DNA from: Streptomyces alboniger
GTDB taxonomy: Bacteria > Actinomycetota > Actinomycetes > Streptomycetales > Streptomycetaceae
Assembly: GCF_008704395.1 (NCBI RefSeq)
Contig: NZ_CP023695.1
Coordinates: 7,130,001-7,194,000 of the forward strand
Length of the DNA: 64,000 bases
Direction of reading: 5' to 3'
This document shows, one piece after another, positions 33,520-43,200 of this stretch (position 1 is its first letter; each line of letters opens with the position of its first letter). The position numbers and the translations under genes are program-made. The notes under the pieces are model-generated. The model was not told the DNA's origin and did no database searches. It worked only from the letters and a program-made list of their open reading frames with translations.

Positions 33520-33557
33520 CGGTTCGTGGCGGGTCGTGGCAACGCGCAAGCGGAGAT

Positions 33558-35627
33558 TCAGCGCCGCGCGAGCGAGGCGCCCGCCGTCTCCGGGGTGAGG
33601 CCCTGTTCCAGGTCCTCCGCGAGCAGCCGCTTGGCGATCGTGTCCACCGCGGCGGTCAGTTCCGCGTCCGGCGGGCGCCCGATGTCCTTCTCGATCTCCT
33701 CGGCCAGCCAGGACGACCAGGCCGCGGAGATGACCTCCGCCTCGCGCTCCCCGGCAGGCGTCAGCGAGAAGTACGTACCGGTATGGGCCATATACCCCTC
33801 CTCGGTCATACGGTCGAAGACCGGCACCAGAACCTCCGCCGGAATCCTGCGCCGCGCCGCGACCAGTCCGAGACTGGCGTACCCCACCATCCGGGTGAAG
33901 AGCGAGACCTGCATGACCGCCCAGGCTCCCGCGATGTCCAGGCGCGTGTCGGAGTCCTTGATGATGCCGCGCACGGTGTTCATGCCGACATTGCGGACGA
34001 TACCGGCGACACTCCGCTCCAGGACGTGCCCCGAGTCGCCGCTGCTCGGCTGCGCGAAGCCCTCGCCCATGTCGGGCGCGCCCATCCGCGCGCTGTCGCG
34101 CAGCTCCACCTGCTTGAGGAAGAGCGCCACCAGGAACCCGAGGAACGCCACGGGAACGGTCCACAGGAAGACGGTGTGCAGCGTGTCCGCGTACGCCCCG
34201 ACGACCGGCCCCGCGGCGGCGCCCGGCAGCTCGTGCACCCCCTGTGGGCTCTGTGCGGCCTTCGCGATCACCGCCGCATCCGCGGCGCCGGTCCCCGCGG
34301 CCTCGGCGACCCCGTCCCTGAGGTTGGGTTCAAGGGTGTTGGCGTAGATCGTGCCGAACACCGCCGTGCCGAAGGAACTGCCCAGCGTACGGAAGAAGGT
34401 CACCCCCGATGTGGCGGTGCCCAGGTCCGCGTACGGGACGGTGTTCTGCACGGCGATCGTCAGGACCTGCATGCACAGGCCGATGCCGACGCCGAGCACG
34501 AACATGTACAGCGACTCGAGCCACGCGCTCGTGGTGCTCCCCATGAGCGAGAGCAGATAGAGCCCGAGCGCCATCACCAGCGCGCCGACGATCGGGAAGA
34601 CGCGGTACGTCCCCGTCTTGCTGACCACGTTGCCGCTGAAGATGGAGGCGATGAGCAGCCCGATCACCATGGGCAGCGTCCGCACGCCCGAGACCGTGGC
34701 CGAGTCCCCGTCGACGTACTGGAGGTAGGTCGGCAAGAACGTCATCGCGCCGAGCATCGCGAAGCCCACGATGAAGCTGAGGATCGAGCAGACCGTGAAG
34801 ACGGGATTGGCGAAGAGCCGCATCGGCAGCATCGGTTCGGCGGCGCGCGTTTCCACGACACAGAACAGTGCCAGCGCGATCAGCCCGCCGACGAACAGGC
34901 CGATGATGGTGGGCGATCCCCACGCGTACTCGTTGCCGCCCCAACTCGTCGCCAGGATCAGCGCGCTCGCCCCTACCGCCACCAGCGCGATGCCCAGGTA
35001 GTCGACGACCGGCCGCGCCGCGGACTTCACCACGGGAATCGTGCGGGCGGCCGCGATGACCACGACGACCGCGATGGGCACATTGACGTAGAACGCCCAG
35101 CGCCAGCTCAGATGGTCCGTGAACAGTCCGCCGAGCAGCGGCCCGATCACCGTGGACACCCCGAAGACGGCGCCGATCGCCCCCTGGTACTTGCCGCGCT
35201 CGCGCAGCGGGATGACATCGGCGATCAACGCCATGGACGTGACCATCAGGCCACCCGCGCCGATGCCCTGCATCGCCCGCCAGGCGATGAGCAGGGTCAT
35301 GTTCGTCGACAGACCGCACAGGAACGAGCCGGTGATGAAGATGACCGCCGAGACCTGGAAGACGACCTTCCGCCCGAACAGGTCACCGAACTTGCCGACG
35401 AGCACCGTGGCGACGGTCTCCGCCAGGAGATACGACGTCACCACCCACGACATGTGCTCCGCCCCGCCCAGGTCCGACACGATCGTCGGCAGCGCCGTAC
35501 CGACGATGGTCTGGTCGAGGGCGGCGAGCAGCATCCCCAGCATGATCGTCACGAAGACGACATTGCGGCGGCGCCGGTCGAGGACGGCAGGCGCCTGTGC
35601 CGCGACTCCGGTCGGCTGGTCGGTCAT
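33558..35627 (-). CDS. DHA2-family MFS drug exporter with C-terminal winged-helix-like extension
   Basis: A 689-residue protein. Residues to about 510 form a 14-helix DHA2 exporter: [23 protein letters not shown] (motif D1), [13 protein letters not shown] (motif A) and a proline/glycine-rich motif C near [21 protein letters not shown]. The last about 170 residues are soluble, with [23 protein letters not shown] and [19 protein letters not shown], which look like the helix-wing-helix part of MarR/PadR-type DNA-binding proteins. The combination occurs in some actinobacterial exporters, but its purpose is not established. ATG 35627 is chosen; GTG 35633 is in frame. Confidence 0.87.
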   Translation of the reverse strand: MTDQPTGVAAQAPAVLDRRRRNVVFVTIMLGMLLAALDQTIVGTALPTIVSDLGGAEHMSWVVTSYLLAETVATVLVGKFGDLFGRKVVFQVSAVIFITGSFLCGLSTNMTLLIAWRAMQGIGAGGLMVTSMALIADVIPLRERGKYQGAIGAVFGVSTVIGPLLGGLFTDHLSWRWAFYVNVPIAVVVVIAAARTIPVVKSAARPVVDYLGIALVAVGASALILATSWGGNEYAWGSPTIIGLFVGGLIALALFCVVETRAAEPMLPMRLFANPVFTVCSILSFIVGFAMLGAMTFLPTYLQYVDGDSATVSGVRTLPMVIGLLIASIFSGNVVSKTGTYRVFPIVGALVMALGLYLLSLMGSTTSAWLESLYMFVLGVGIGLCMQVLTIAVQNTVPYADLGTATSGVTFFRTLGSSFGTAVFGTIYANTLEPNLRDGVAEAAGTGAADAAVIAKAAQSPQGVHELPGAAAGPVVGAYADTLHTVFLWTVPVAFLGFLVALFLKQVELRDSARMGAPDMGEGFAQPSSGDSGHVLERSVAGIVRNVGMNTVRGIIKDSDTRLDIAGAWAVMQVSLFTRMVGYASLGLVAARRRIPAEVLVPVFDRMTEEGYMAHTGTYFSLTPAGEREAEVISAAWSSWLAEEIEKDIGRPPDAELTAAVDTIAKRLLAEDLEQGLTPETAGASLARR

Positions 35628-35736
35628 GGTCACACGGCCACCCTCACACCGGGCCGGAGGCCGTGCATGCGGGGTGAGGCCGGTCCGGTGACGGTGGCGG
35701 TGACGGGCCGCTGACGGGCCGCGCCGGACGATCCCT

Positions 35737-36270
35737 CTACCCGGCAGTGCCCCCGCGCAGCCTCGGCGCGTGTGCCGCCGCGTCCACCGGGGCCGCCTCC
35801 CGCTCCACCAGTTCCGCCAGCTCCTCGGCCCAGCGGACCACTTCCGCGACCTCGATCCCGTACGGCCGAGCCTGCCCGCCCGGTGCGGCACGCCAGGCCG
35901 CGACCGCGCCCGCGCCCCGCCGCAGTAGTCGGGCCCCGCCCGTGGGGTTGCCGCGGGCCGCGTGGGTCAGCCCGACGGCCAGCTGGGCCAGGCCCTTCCA
36001 CAGGCCCCGCTCCGCCTCCGGTCCCGACTTCCACGCGTCCTCGAAGACCTCGTGCGCATGGAAGGGCCGCCCCGCGTCCAGCAGGGCCTGCGCCTCGGCG
36101 ACGGACTCCCCGGGCGCGCGCACGACGCCCTCGGGCTGCCGGGCCACGCCGTCCGCCCCATAGGGCAGCGGCCGCCCGAGCCCGTCGCGCGGCCGCTGGT
36201 TACGGGCCCGGCCCTCCTCGTCGCGATCACGGTCACGGCCACTGTCGTACGGTCCGGATGCAGTGCTCAT
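35737..36270 (-). CDS. DUF309 domain protein
   Basis: A 177-residue protein. The first about 55 residues are charged and disordered ([18 protein letters not shown]). The remainder carries the DUF309 helical motif [24 protein letters not shown], then [30 protein letters not shown]. The conserved His/Glu pattern in HAHEVFE is intact. The function is unknown. It lies just upstream of the second tRNA-Pro, on the opposite strand. Confidence 0.87.
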   Translation of the reverse strand: MSTASGPYDSGRDRDRDEEGRARNQRPRDGLGRPLPYGADGVARQPEGVVRAPGESVAEAQALLDAGRPFHAHEVFEDAWKSGPEAERGLWKGLAQLAVGLTHAARGNPTGGARLLRRGAGAVAAWRAAPGGQARPYGIEVAEVVRWAEELAELVEREAAPVDAAAHAPRLRGGTAG

Positions 36271-36377
36271 ACGTGGATTGTCGCGCGTACCTGACGGCGG
36301 TCACCGGGGAACGGAGCACCCTTTCGCGTGGGGTAGAGTTCTACCTGTGATCACGCGGGACACCGCACCGAACACAC

Positions 36378-36451
<74 letters not shown>

Positions 36452-36466
36452 CTCGAAAGAGTCGCA

Positions 36467-36515
36467 GATCAAGGGGCCGTTTCAGAGCAATCTGAAACGG
36501 CCCCTTGATCGTTTT
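36467..36515 (+). terminator. Strong intrinsic terminator of tRNA-Pro copy 2
   Basis: A perfect 20-bp stem (36467-36486 with 36491-36510) around a GCAA loop, followed by GTTTT. It has the same stem and loop as the terminator at 4041. Confidence 0.95.
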
Positions 36516-36588
36516 CGGGGGGCCTCGCGGGCCCGCCCGCCGGCCCTGAGCCCCGAGCTGCAGATGAGCCGGTACCCGCCCGCGGCGT

Positions 36589-37608
36589 TCACCAACTGAT
36601 CCCGGCCGCCACCGGACGGTGATCGCTGCCGGTGGCCGGCAGCACCCACGAGCTCTCCGGCTCCACGCCCCGTACCAGGATGTGATCGATCCGCGTCACC
36701 GGGAACCTCGCCGGCCAGCTGAAACCGAAGCCGTCCCCGGCCGAGTCCTGGACCGGGCGCAGGCGTGAGGTGATGCCGGCGAACGCGCGGTCGTCCGTGG
36801 TGCCGTTCAGATCACCGAGCAACACCACCCTCTCGTGATCCTCGGCGGCGATGGCCCTGGCGAGCGCCTGCGCGCCGCGGTCCCGGCTGCCCGTCACGAA
36901 GCCGTCCCTGGGAAACACCCGAACGGACCCCAGGTGGGCCACGTACACCACCAGCGGGCCCTGGTCCGTGGCCACTGTGGTGCGCAGCGCCCGGTCGTAG
37001 GCCATCGTGACGTCGGCCGGCCTGGTGTCCGCGAGCGGCCCGTAGTCCATGTCGATGTCGACCGGCTCGGTGTCGGACAGCGGCAGCTTGCTCCACAGCC
37101 CGACCGTGCCCCGCACCGTGTGGTGGGGGTACGCCTTCGCGAGTGCCTTCTCGTACAGCGGTTTCGCCTGCGCGGTGATCTCCTCCAAGGCCAGCACGTC
37201 CGCGCCGGAGTCGGCCAGGTCGAGGGCGGTGCCCGCCGGATCGGGATTGTCGGCGCCGACATTGTGGCTGACCAGGGTGAGATCGCCGCCCGAATGGGAC
37301 CTGTCGCCGAGCAGCCCGCCGAAAAGGTTCAGCCACACCACGGCCGGCAACAGCAGCGCGATCACCGCGGAGGCGGAGCGACGCCACAGCGCCCCGGCCA
37401 GCAGCACCGGGATGAACAGGCCGAACCACGGCAGGAACGTCTCCACCAGACTGCCGAGGCCCCAGCGGTCCGTGATCCGCGCGTGCAGCAGCATGACCAG
37501 GCCCAGCAGCAGCCCCGACACCGCGAGTACGAGCCCGCGCTTCCATGGCCCCGACCGTGAGCCGACCGCGCTCTCCTGTCCGGTCCACTCCACCACCTCG
37601 ACCTGCAT
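36589..37608 (-). CDS. VanJ-like membrane protein with extracytoplasmic endonuclease/exonuclease/phosphatase domain
   Basis: A 339-residue protein. Three helices lie in residues about 28-92 (GLVLAVSGLLLGLVMLLHA, FLPWFGLFIPVLLAGALW, SAVIALLLPAVVWLNLFGG). An EEP-fold domain follows: LVSHNVGADN, LALEEIT (catalytic Glu), HTVRGTVGLWSKLPL, VVLLGDLNGTTDD and ATGSDHRPVAAG (catalytic Asp/His). Architecture and context match streptomycete VanJ, which gives teicoplanin-type resistance and is thought to act on undecaprenyl lipid intermediates. ATG 37608 follows GGAGAG; an alternative GTG at 37638 would overlap the VanY stop. It is the second gene of the vanY-type operon. Confidence 0.85.
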   Translation of the reverse strand: MQVEVVEWTGQESAVGSRSGPWKRGLVLAVSGLLLGLVMLLHARITDRWGLGSLVETFLPWFGLFIPVLLAGALWRRSASAVIALLLPAVVWLNLFGGLLGDRSHSGGDLTLVSHNVGADNPDPAGTALDLADSGADVLALEEITAQAKPLYEKALAKAYPHHTVRGTVGLWSKLPLSDTEPVDIDMDYGPLADTRPADVTMAYDRALRTTVATDQGPLVVYVAHLGSVRVFPRDGFVTGSRDRGAQALARAIAAEDHERVVLLGDLNGTTDDRAFAGITSRLRPVQDSAGDGFGFSWPARFPVTRIDHILVRGVEPESSWVLPATGSDHRPVAAGISW

Positions 37609-37634
37609 TGTCGTCTCTCCACGCTCAGTGCCGG

Positions 37635-38303
37635 TCACCGCCGCATCCTCGGATCCCGGGTGGGGTCGGCGTACATGCGCGGGCAGCCGTGATCGATCGC
37701 CTCGGGGCGCAGTTCGTAGTGCCATGGCTCGTTCCGGTAGATCTGGCACAGCCCGTACGCGGCACCGTGTTCGGAGAGCCACGCCGTCGCGTCGGAGCGC
37801 CCGATGTCGACCGCCTCCCCCGACACGTGAGGGGATGTCTCCGCGGTGGCCACCCACCGGGCGGCCTCGGCTTCGGAGCCGTACGTGGCGACCGCCCCGC
37901 GAAGAAGCAGGCGCTGGTATTCCGCGGACCGCCAGCCACTGTTGACGTAGAGGGTGATCCCGTGGCCCCGGGCGTTCCTCGCGGCCCGGCGGAGAGCCGT
38001 GAGCACATCCCGGTCGAGGTTGGCCACAGCCGGAATGTCGTCGTCGAAGACTGTCGTGTCCTCCGGGACGGCCCCGTCGGCCTTGTCCGACGCACCTCGG
38101 CGCTCACTGTGAGGAGCCTTCGAGGGTGGTGCGGCAGGGGAGAAGGACGACGGGGACGACGGGGACGACGAGTCCGACGGGGTATTCCGGGCCTGACAGC
38201 CGAGGGCCGCGGTGATCGCCGCGATGGCGGTTGTCAGGCCGACGACAAGACACCGGTGAACCCGGTGGGCCGGTGTTCGCGCTGGTGGCTGGGTGTGGTT
38301 CAT
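37635..38303 (-). CDS. VanY-type D-alanyl-D-alanine carboxypeptidase lipoprotein (peptidase M15)
   Basis: A 222-residue exported lipoprotein with lipobox TAALGC (Cys36) and a Ser/Pro-rich linker (SDSSSPSSPSSFSPAAP). The M15B catalytic domain has YVNSGWRSAEYQRLLL, the zinc motif SPHVSGEAVDIG (SxHxxGxxxD) and EPWHYELRP, with the catalytic Glu and third zinc ligand His. The enzyme would remove terminal D-Ala from peptidoglycan precursors outside the membrane, lowering the glycopeptide target. It is the first gene of a two-gene unit with the VanJ-like protein and diverges from a VanR/VanS-like pair, which probably induces it. Confidence 0.9.
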   Translation of the reverse strand: MNHTQPPARTPAHRVHRCLVVGLTTAIAAITAALGCQARNTPSDSSSPSSPSSFSPAAPPSKAPHSERRGASDKADGAVPEDTTVFDDDIPAVANLDRDVLTALRRAARNARGHGITLYVNSGWRSAEYQRLLLRGAVATYGSEAEAARWVATAETSPHVSGEAVDIGRSDATAWLSEHGAAYGLCQIYRNEPWHYELRPEAIDHGCPRMYADPTRDPRMRR

Positions 38304-38329
38304 ACCGCCAGTCAAGGCAGCGTGGTGTT

Positions 38330-38361
38330 GTCGGCCCGTATGTGCTTTTGGATACGCCGAC
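38330..38361. promoter_or_regulatory. Imperfect inverted repeat in the vanY/vanR-like divergent promoter region
   Basis: GTCGG-CC-CGTAT on the left is complementary to ATACG-C-CGAC on the right across a 10-nt centre. It lies midway between the two divergent start codons (38303 and 38391). It is a candidate response-regulator operator; OmpR-type regulators more often use direct repeats, so this is tentative. Confidence 0.35.
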
Positions 38362-38390
38362 GATATGTGCCGGCTCGTAGCATCGAGAGC

Positions 38391-39086
38391 ATGCGTGTGC
38401 TGATCGTCGAGGACGAACCCTTCCTGGCCGAGGCCATCCGCGACGGCCTGCGCCTGGAAGCGATCGCGGCCGACATCGCAGGTGACGGTGACACCGCCCT
38501 GGAACTGCTGAGCGTCAACGCCTATGACATCGCCGTCCTCGACCGCGACGTCCCCGGCCCGTCCGGTGACGAGATCGCCCGGCACATCGTCGCCTCCGGA
38601 AGCGGCATGCCGATCCTCATGCTCACCGCCGCCGACCGTCTCGACGACAAGGCGTCCGGGTTCGAACTCGGCGCTGATGACTACCTCACGAAACCCTTCG
38701 AACTCCAAGAGCTCGCGCTCAGGCTCCGAGCACTCGACCGCAGACGCGCCCACAACAGGCCACCCGTGCGAGAGATCTCGGGTCTGCGGCTCGACCCGTT
38801 CCGCCGCGAGGTCTATCGGGACGGCCGCTACGTCGCGCTGACCCGGAAGCAGTTCGCCGTGCTCGACGTTCTCGTCGCCGCCGAAGGCGGTGTCGTCAGC
38901 GCCGAAGAACTCCTGGAAAGCGCGTGGGACGCGAACGCCGACCCGTTCACCAACGCCGTACGCATCACGGTCTCGGCCCTGCGCAAACGGCTCGGCGAAC
39001 CATGGATCATCGCCACTGTGCCGGGCGCCGGGTACCGGATCGACACGGCTTCCGGCACCGGGCAGGAGGGAGGCGAACGTGCGTAG
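38391..39086 (+). CDS. OmpR/VanR-like two-component response regulator
   Basis: A 231-residue regulator. The receiver domain has the acidic pocket in VEDE (residues 7-9), phospho-acceptor Asp51 in IAVLDRDVPGPSGDE, Thr in MLTAADR and Lys in YLTKPFE. The winged-helix domain contains RYVALTRKQFAVLDVL and NAVRITVSALRKRLGEP. The histidine kinase gene overlaps its end by 8 nt. Divergence from vanY-type and VanJ-type genes suggests it controls them on cell-wall or glycopeptide stress. Confidence 0.92.
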   Translation: MRVLIVEDEPFLAEAIRDGLRLEAIAADIAGDGDTALELLSVNAYDIAVLDRDVPGPSGDEIARHIVASGSGMPILMLTAADRLDDKASGFELGADDYLTKPFELQELALRLRALDRRRAHNRPPVREISGLRLDPFRREVYRDGRYVALTRKQFAVLDVLVAAEGGVVSAEELLESAWDANADPFTNAVRITVSALRKRLGEPWIIATVPGAGYRIDTASGTGQEGGERA

Positions 39087-40161
39087 GGCGCCCGGTCTGA
39101 GCGTTCGCGGCAAACTCACCCTCAGCTACGCCGGGTTCCTCATGGTCGCCGGTGTCCTGCTGCTCGCGGCGGTGTGGGTGTTCGTGCTGCGCCACTTGCC
39201 CGCCTATACGAGCGTCTCCGGAGGGGTGCTGGTCCGCTCCTACCTCCTGCGCGACTTCGCGTCGGCCGCGGGCGCGGTGCTGGTCTTCCTGCTGGCCTTC
39301 GGTCTCCTGGGAGGGTGGATCCTCGCCGGCCGCATGCTCGCCCCGCTGGCTCGGATCACGGACGCCACCCGCATGGCCACGGACGGCTCGCTCGCCCACC
39401 GGATCCGGCTGCCGGGCCGCACTGACGAGTTCCGCGAACTCGCCGACGCCTTCGACACGATGCTCGCGCGGCTCCAAGCACACGTCACCGAACAGCAGAG
39501 ATTCGCAGCCAACGCCTCTCACGAACTGCGCACCCCGCTGGCGATCTCGAAGGCACTGCTCGACGTGGCTCGCACCGATCCGGACCACGACACCGGCGAA
39601 CTCGTCGAGCGGCTCCACGCCGTCAACATCCGGGCCATCGACCTCACCGAGGCACTGCTCCTGCTCAGCCGCGCCAGCCGACGGTCCTTCACCCGAGAAC
39701 GCGTCGACCTGTCCCTCCTGGCGGAAGAAGCCACCGAAACACTCCTGCCCCTCGCGGAGAGGCGAGGCGTCACCATGGAGACCTCCGGCGACATCGCCCC
39801 CGTGGCCGGATCACCGCCGCTACTGCTCCAGCTGACCATGAACCTCGTACAGAACGCGATCGTCCACAACCTGCCCGAACAGGGCACGGTGTGGGTCAAC
39901 ACCACCGTCCACCCCCACACTGTGGTGCTCACTGTCGAAAACAGCGGCGAGCGGCTCACCCCACAGTTGGCCTCGACCCTCACCGAACCGTTCCAGCGCG
40001 GTACCGAACGCGTCCACAGCGACCATGCGGGTGTCGGCCTCGGCCTGGCGATTGTCGAGACCATCACCCAGGCCCACGACGGAACACTGACCCTCACCCC
40101 GCGCCCCGTCGGCGGGCTCCGCGTCACCGTGGAACTGCCCGCGACGGAATTCCGCGTCTGA
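39079..40161 (+). CDS. VanS-like sensor histidine kinase
   Basis: A 360-residue kinase starting at GTG 39079, with GGAGG 11-12 nt upstream inside the regulator gene. Two helices (about residues 12-35 and 62-85) enclose a short extracytoplasmic loop. HAMP follows (GRMLAPLARITDATRMA). The H-box is FAANASHELRTPLA, the N-box LTMNLVQNAIVHNL, and the G-box GVGLGLAIVETITQAHDG. The very small external loop resembles VanS-type sensors that detect signals in or near the membrane. It pairs with the regulator by an 8-nt gene overlap. Confidence 0.92.
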   Translation: MRRAPGLSVRGKLTLSYAGFLMVAGVLLLAAVWVFVLRHLPAYTSVSGGVLVRSYLLRDFASAAGAVLVFLLAFGLLGGWILAGRMLAPLARITDATRMATDGSLAHRIRLPGRTDEFRELADAFDTMLARLQAHVTEQQRFAANASHELRTPLAISKALLDVARTDPDHDTGELVERLHAVNIRAIDLTEALLLLSRASRRSFTRERVDLSLLAEEATETLLPLAERRGVTMETSGDIAPVAGSPPLLLQLTMNLVQNAIVHNLPEQGTVWVNTTVHPHTVVLTVENSGERLTPQLASTLTEPFQRGTERVHSDHAGVGLGLAIVETITQAHDGTLTLTPRPVGGLRVTVELPATEFRV

Positions 40162-40211
40162 GGCGGGGCGCTCGGCCTCCTCCGGACGGGCGAGGTCCGC
40201 CCGCCGCGCCT

Positions 40212-43200
40212 TCAGCACGTCTTCCTGTACGGGACCTCCGGTATGTGCTTCTTCCAGTCGGCGGCCGGCACACCCCCGCCCGAGCGCTCGCACACGGCCT
40301 CGGCGACGAGGCCCGGGTCGACGGGATAGGTGTGCGGCGGGGTGTGGGCGCCGCGCACGGTCAGGGTTCTTCCGTCGCCGCTGAAAGCGAGCGACCGTGC
40401 GGTGTCTCCCGCGGTGAGCAGGCCCTTTCCGAGCGGTCGGGCCGACGCGGTGTCCCAGAGCTGCACGGTGCCGCCGCCCCCGACGGCCAGGAGGCGGCCG
40501 TCGGGGGAGTAGGCCAGGGCGGAGACGGGCCGGGGCCTCTCGCCTCCCGCGTCGGCGGCGTCGGCGGCGGTTCCGGCGAACATGCTGAGGCGTCGCTCCA
40601 CTGCCCGGTCCCAGAGGGTGACCCAGCCCGTCTCGTCCCCGGTCGCCACCTGGTCGACGCTGTCCGGGCCGACCGCGACGGAGGTCAGCCGGCTGCCGTA
40701 CAGCTTGCTCCGGCCGGGGTCGGGCGCGGGGTCGTCGGGGCCGTCCTCCCGCCAGCCGGGGCCGAGGACGTCCCCGACGTGGAGGGTGCGTGCCACGGAG
40801 GCCGAGGCGGCCTGCCGCTCGATGTACCGGATCACCTCGCGTTCCGGATCCAGACGCACGTCGGCGATGCTTCGGCCCTTGACGGGATACCGGTAGACGG
40901 GGTTGGCGAGGTCGCTGATCCGCCGTACGAGGATGTTCCGGTCGTCGACGGTGACGAGGAACTGCCCGCCCGAGGCGACGTGGTACGACCTGCGGGTGCC
41001 GGTCCTCGGGACGGACGGCAGCTCCTTGCCCGTGGCCAGGTTCCAGGTCCGTATCCGGGCATCGGTGACGATCATCAGGGTGTCCCTCGCCGGGTGGAGA
41101 GGCAGCACGAGGGGAGGCAGCCCGTCGGCGTCGGTGCTACGCGGTCCGCAGGCCAGGCGTACGACGGAGGCCCACCGCCCGGTGGAGCGCAGCCGGCGGC
41201 CGCCGCTGCCCTCCAGGAGTTCCAGCTGACCGGAGTCCGTACACACCGCGCTGAGCCAGTCGTTCGGACGATCGGCGGAGCGCATGGCTCGTGCGGCTTC
41301 CGCCCGGGAGAGTCTGCGGTCCCGCCGCAGGTCCCAGAGCCCGGTCCGCCCCTCCTCGGACCACAAGGAGAGAGTGTGGGCGTTCGGTCCGAAACCCACC
41401 CTCGCGTCGGAGAGCGCGTCCGGGAGCCGCGTCGACGTGCCCGACGCCAGGTCCCGCAGCTTCCACCCCGTCCGCGAGAACAGAAGCAGTCGCCGTCTGT
41501 CGGGGGAGATGTCCGACACGTCCTCGTGCTTCCCGATCCGTACCGCACCGGTCTGTTCATGGCTGTCCAGATCCCATATGCGTACGCGGCCCGAGCTGAA
41601 GGTGATCATCGTGCGGCCGTCCGAGCTGAGCTGGGCCTCATCGGCGGTGCGTGCTCCGGGTGCGGTGAAGAGGTCCTGCTCAGGCTGGGTCATCGCGCCC
41701 ATGAGCGCCGCTCGTGCCTGGAGCGTGGGGCTGATACGCCAGGCGGCGACGCTGAGCCGCATGGCGGTCAACGGGTCGGCGTAGCGCATGCTCTCCGCGG
41801 CCGACGCGACGTGGCGGGACGTGGCCTCGGCGAGTCGCTGCTCGCCGTCCTTGTTCCGCTGCCACGCCACCACCCCCGCGATCAGAGCGAGCACGGCCGC
41901 CACGGAAAGGGCGGCACGCAGTCGGCGCAGCCTCCTGGCCGCGCGCCCTGCCAGGTGCCGCTCCTGGTCGCGGTGGGCGGTGCCGGCGGCGAGGAACGCG
42001 CGCTCCACGGGCGTCAGTTCACGCGTGGCGAGCTGTTCCTCAGCCGTGGTCAGTCGGCTGCCGCGGTACAACGCGCCCGGCTCCCGGCCCAGTTCGTCCC
42101 ATGCCTCGGCCGCCTCGGTCAACCGCCGGTGGACGCGCAGGCGTTCCCGGTCCCGCTCGATCCAGCCGCGCAGCCGGGGCCAGCCGGTGATCAGCGCCTC
42201 GTGGGCCAGGTCGACGGTGTCCTCGTGGAGTGTGATCAGACGGGCGCACGCCAGCCGGTCCAGGACGAGTGCGGCCTCGCCCTGTTCGCCGGCCAGGTCG
42301 ATTTCGGCCCGGGCGGCGGGGCGACGGGTGTCCGGGTTGCCCTCGCCCGGCGTGATCAGCCGGAGCAGGATTCCCCGGGCGCAGTCGGCCTGGCGGGCGG
42401 AGAGCCGGGTGTAGAGGTCTTCCGCGGTCCGGGCGATGGCGCCTTCGATGCCGCCGGTCGCCTGGTAGGCGGCCAGGGTCAGCGCGCGGCCCTTGCGGCG
42501 GCGCCAGGTTTCCAGCAAAGCGTGGGACATCACCGGCAGGCCGCCTGGTTTGTCCTTGACGTCCTCGATGATCCTCGCGGTCAGTTCGCGCTCGACGATC
42601 AGGCCCGTGGCGGTCGCCGGTCCGACGATGGCCCGGCGGAGTTCGGCCGGGCTCATGGGCCCGACGAGCAGGGTGTCGTCACGCAGCGCCGCGGCCAGCG
42701 TGTGGTGCTCGGCGCAGCGGCCGAAGAAGTCGGCCCGCACGGCGATGAGCACCCTAAGGCGACGCCCGGGATCCGCGGCGCTCACCAGCAGGTCGAGAAA
42801 GGCCGCGCGCTCGGCGGGGTCGGCGCACAGGGTGAACAGCTCCTCCAGCTGATCGACCACGACGACGGTGTCCCCGGGGCCCCGGCCGGCCGTGAGCAAC
42901 TCGCCGTGAGTGGAGAGGGGGTGAGGCCCTGGAGTGAGGATCCTGATGGTCGACGGGCGGCGGTCCGGGGAGGTCTCCTTCCGCAGGGCAGGGATCAGGC
43001 CCGCGCGCAGGAGGGAGGATTTGCCGCTGCCCGATGCCCCGACGACCGCGACGAGCCGGTGGTCACGCACCCGCTCGCCCAGCTGGGCCGCCAACTGCTC
43101 CCGGCCGAAGAACAGTCCTTCGTCACCCGGTTCGAACCGGGCCAGGCCCCGGTACGGCGCCCGCGCGTCGTCACCGTGCTCCGGTTCGGCGGCCCTCTCC

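Noticed and set aside
32091..35714. A continuous plus-strand open frame of 1207 codons over the acyl-CoA ligase and the MFS exporter
   Set aside because: It overlaps two well-supported genes, is Arg/His/Pro-rich and has no recognisable domain. High GC content makes stop codons rare.
36589..40161. A complete vancomycin resistance cluster
   Set aside because: No vanH, vanA or vanX homologue is present in the window. Only VanY-, VanJ-, VanR- and VanS-like genes can be supported.
40330..40512. A small plus-strand frame opposite the end of the STAND/WD40 gene
   Set aside because: It has no ribosome binding site or family pattern, and the minus-strand WD40 blades are clearly coding here.
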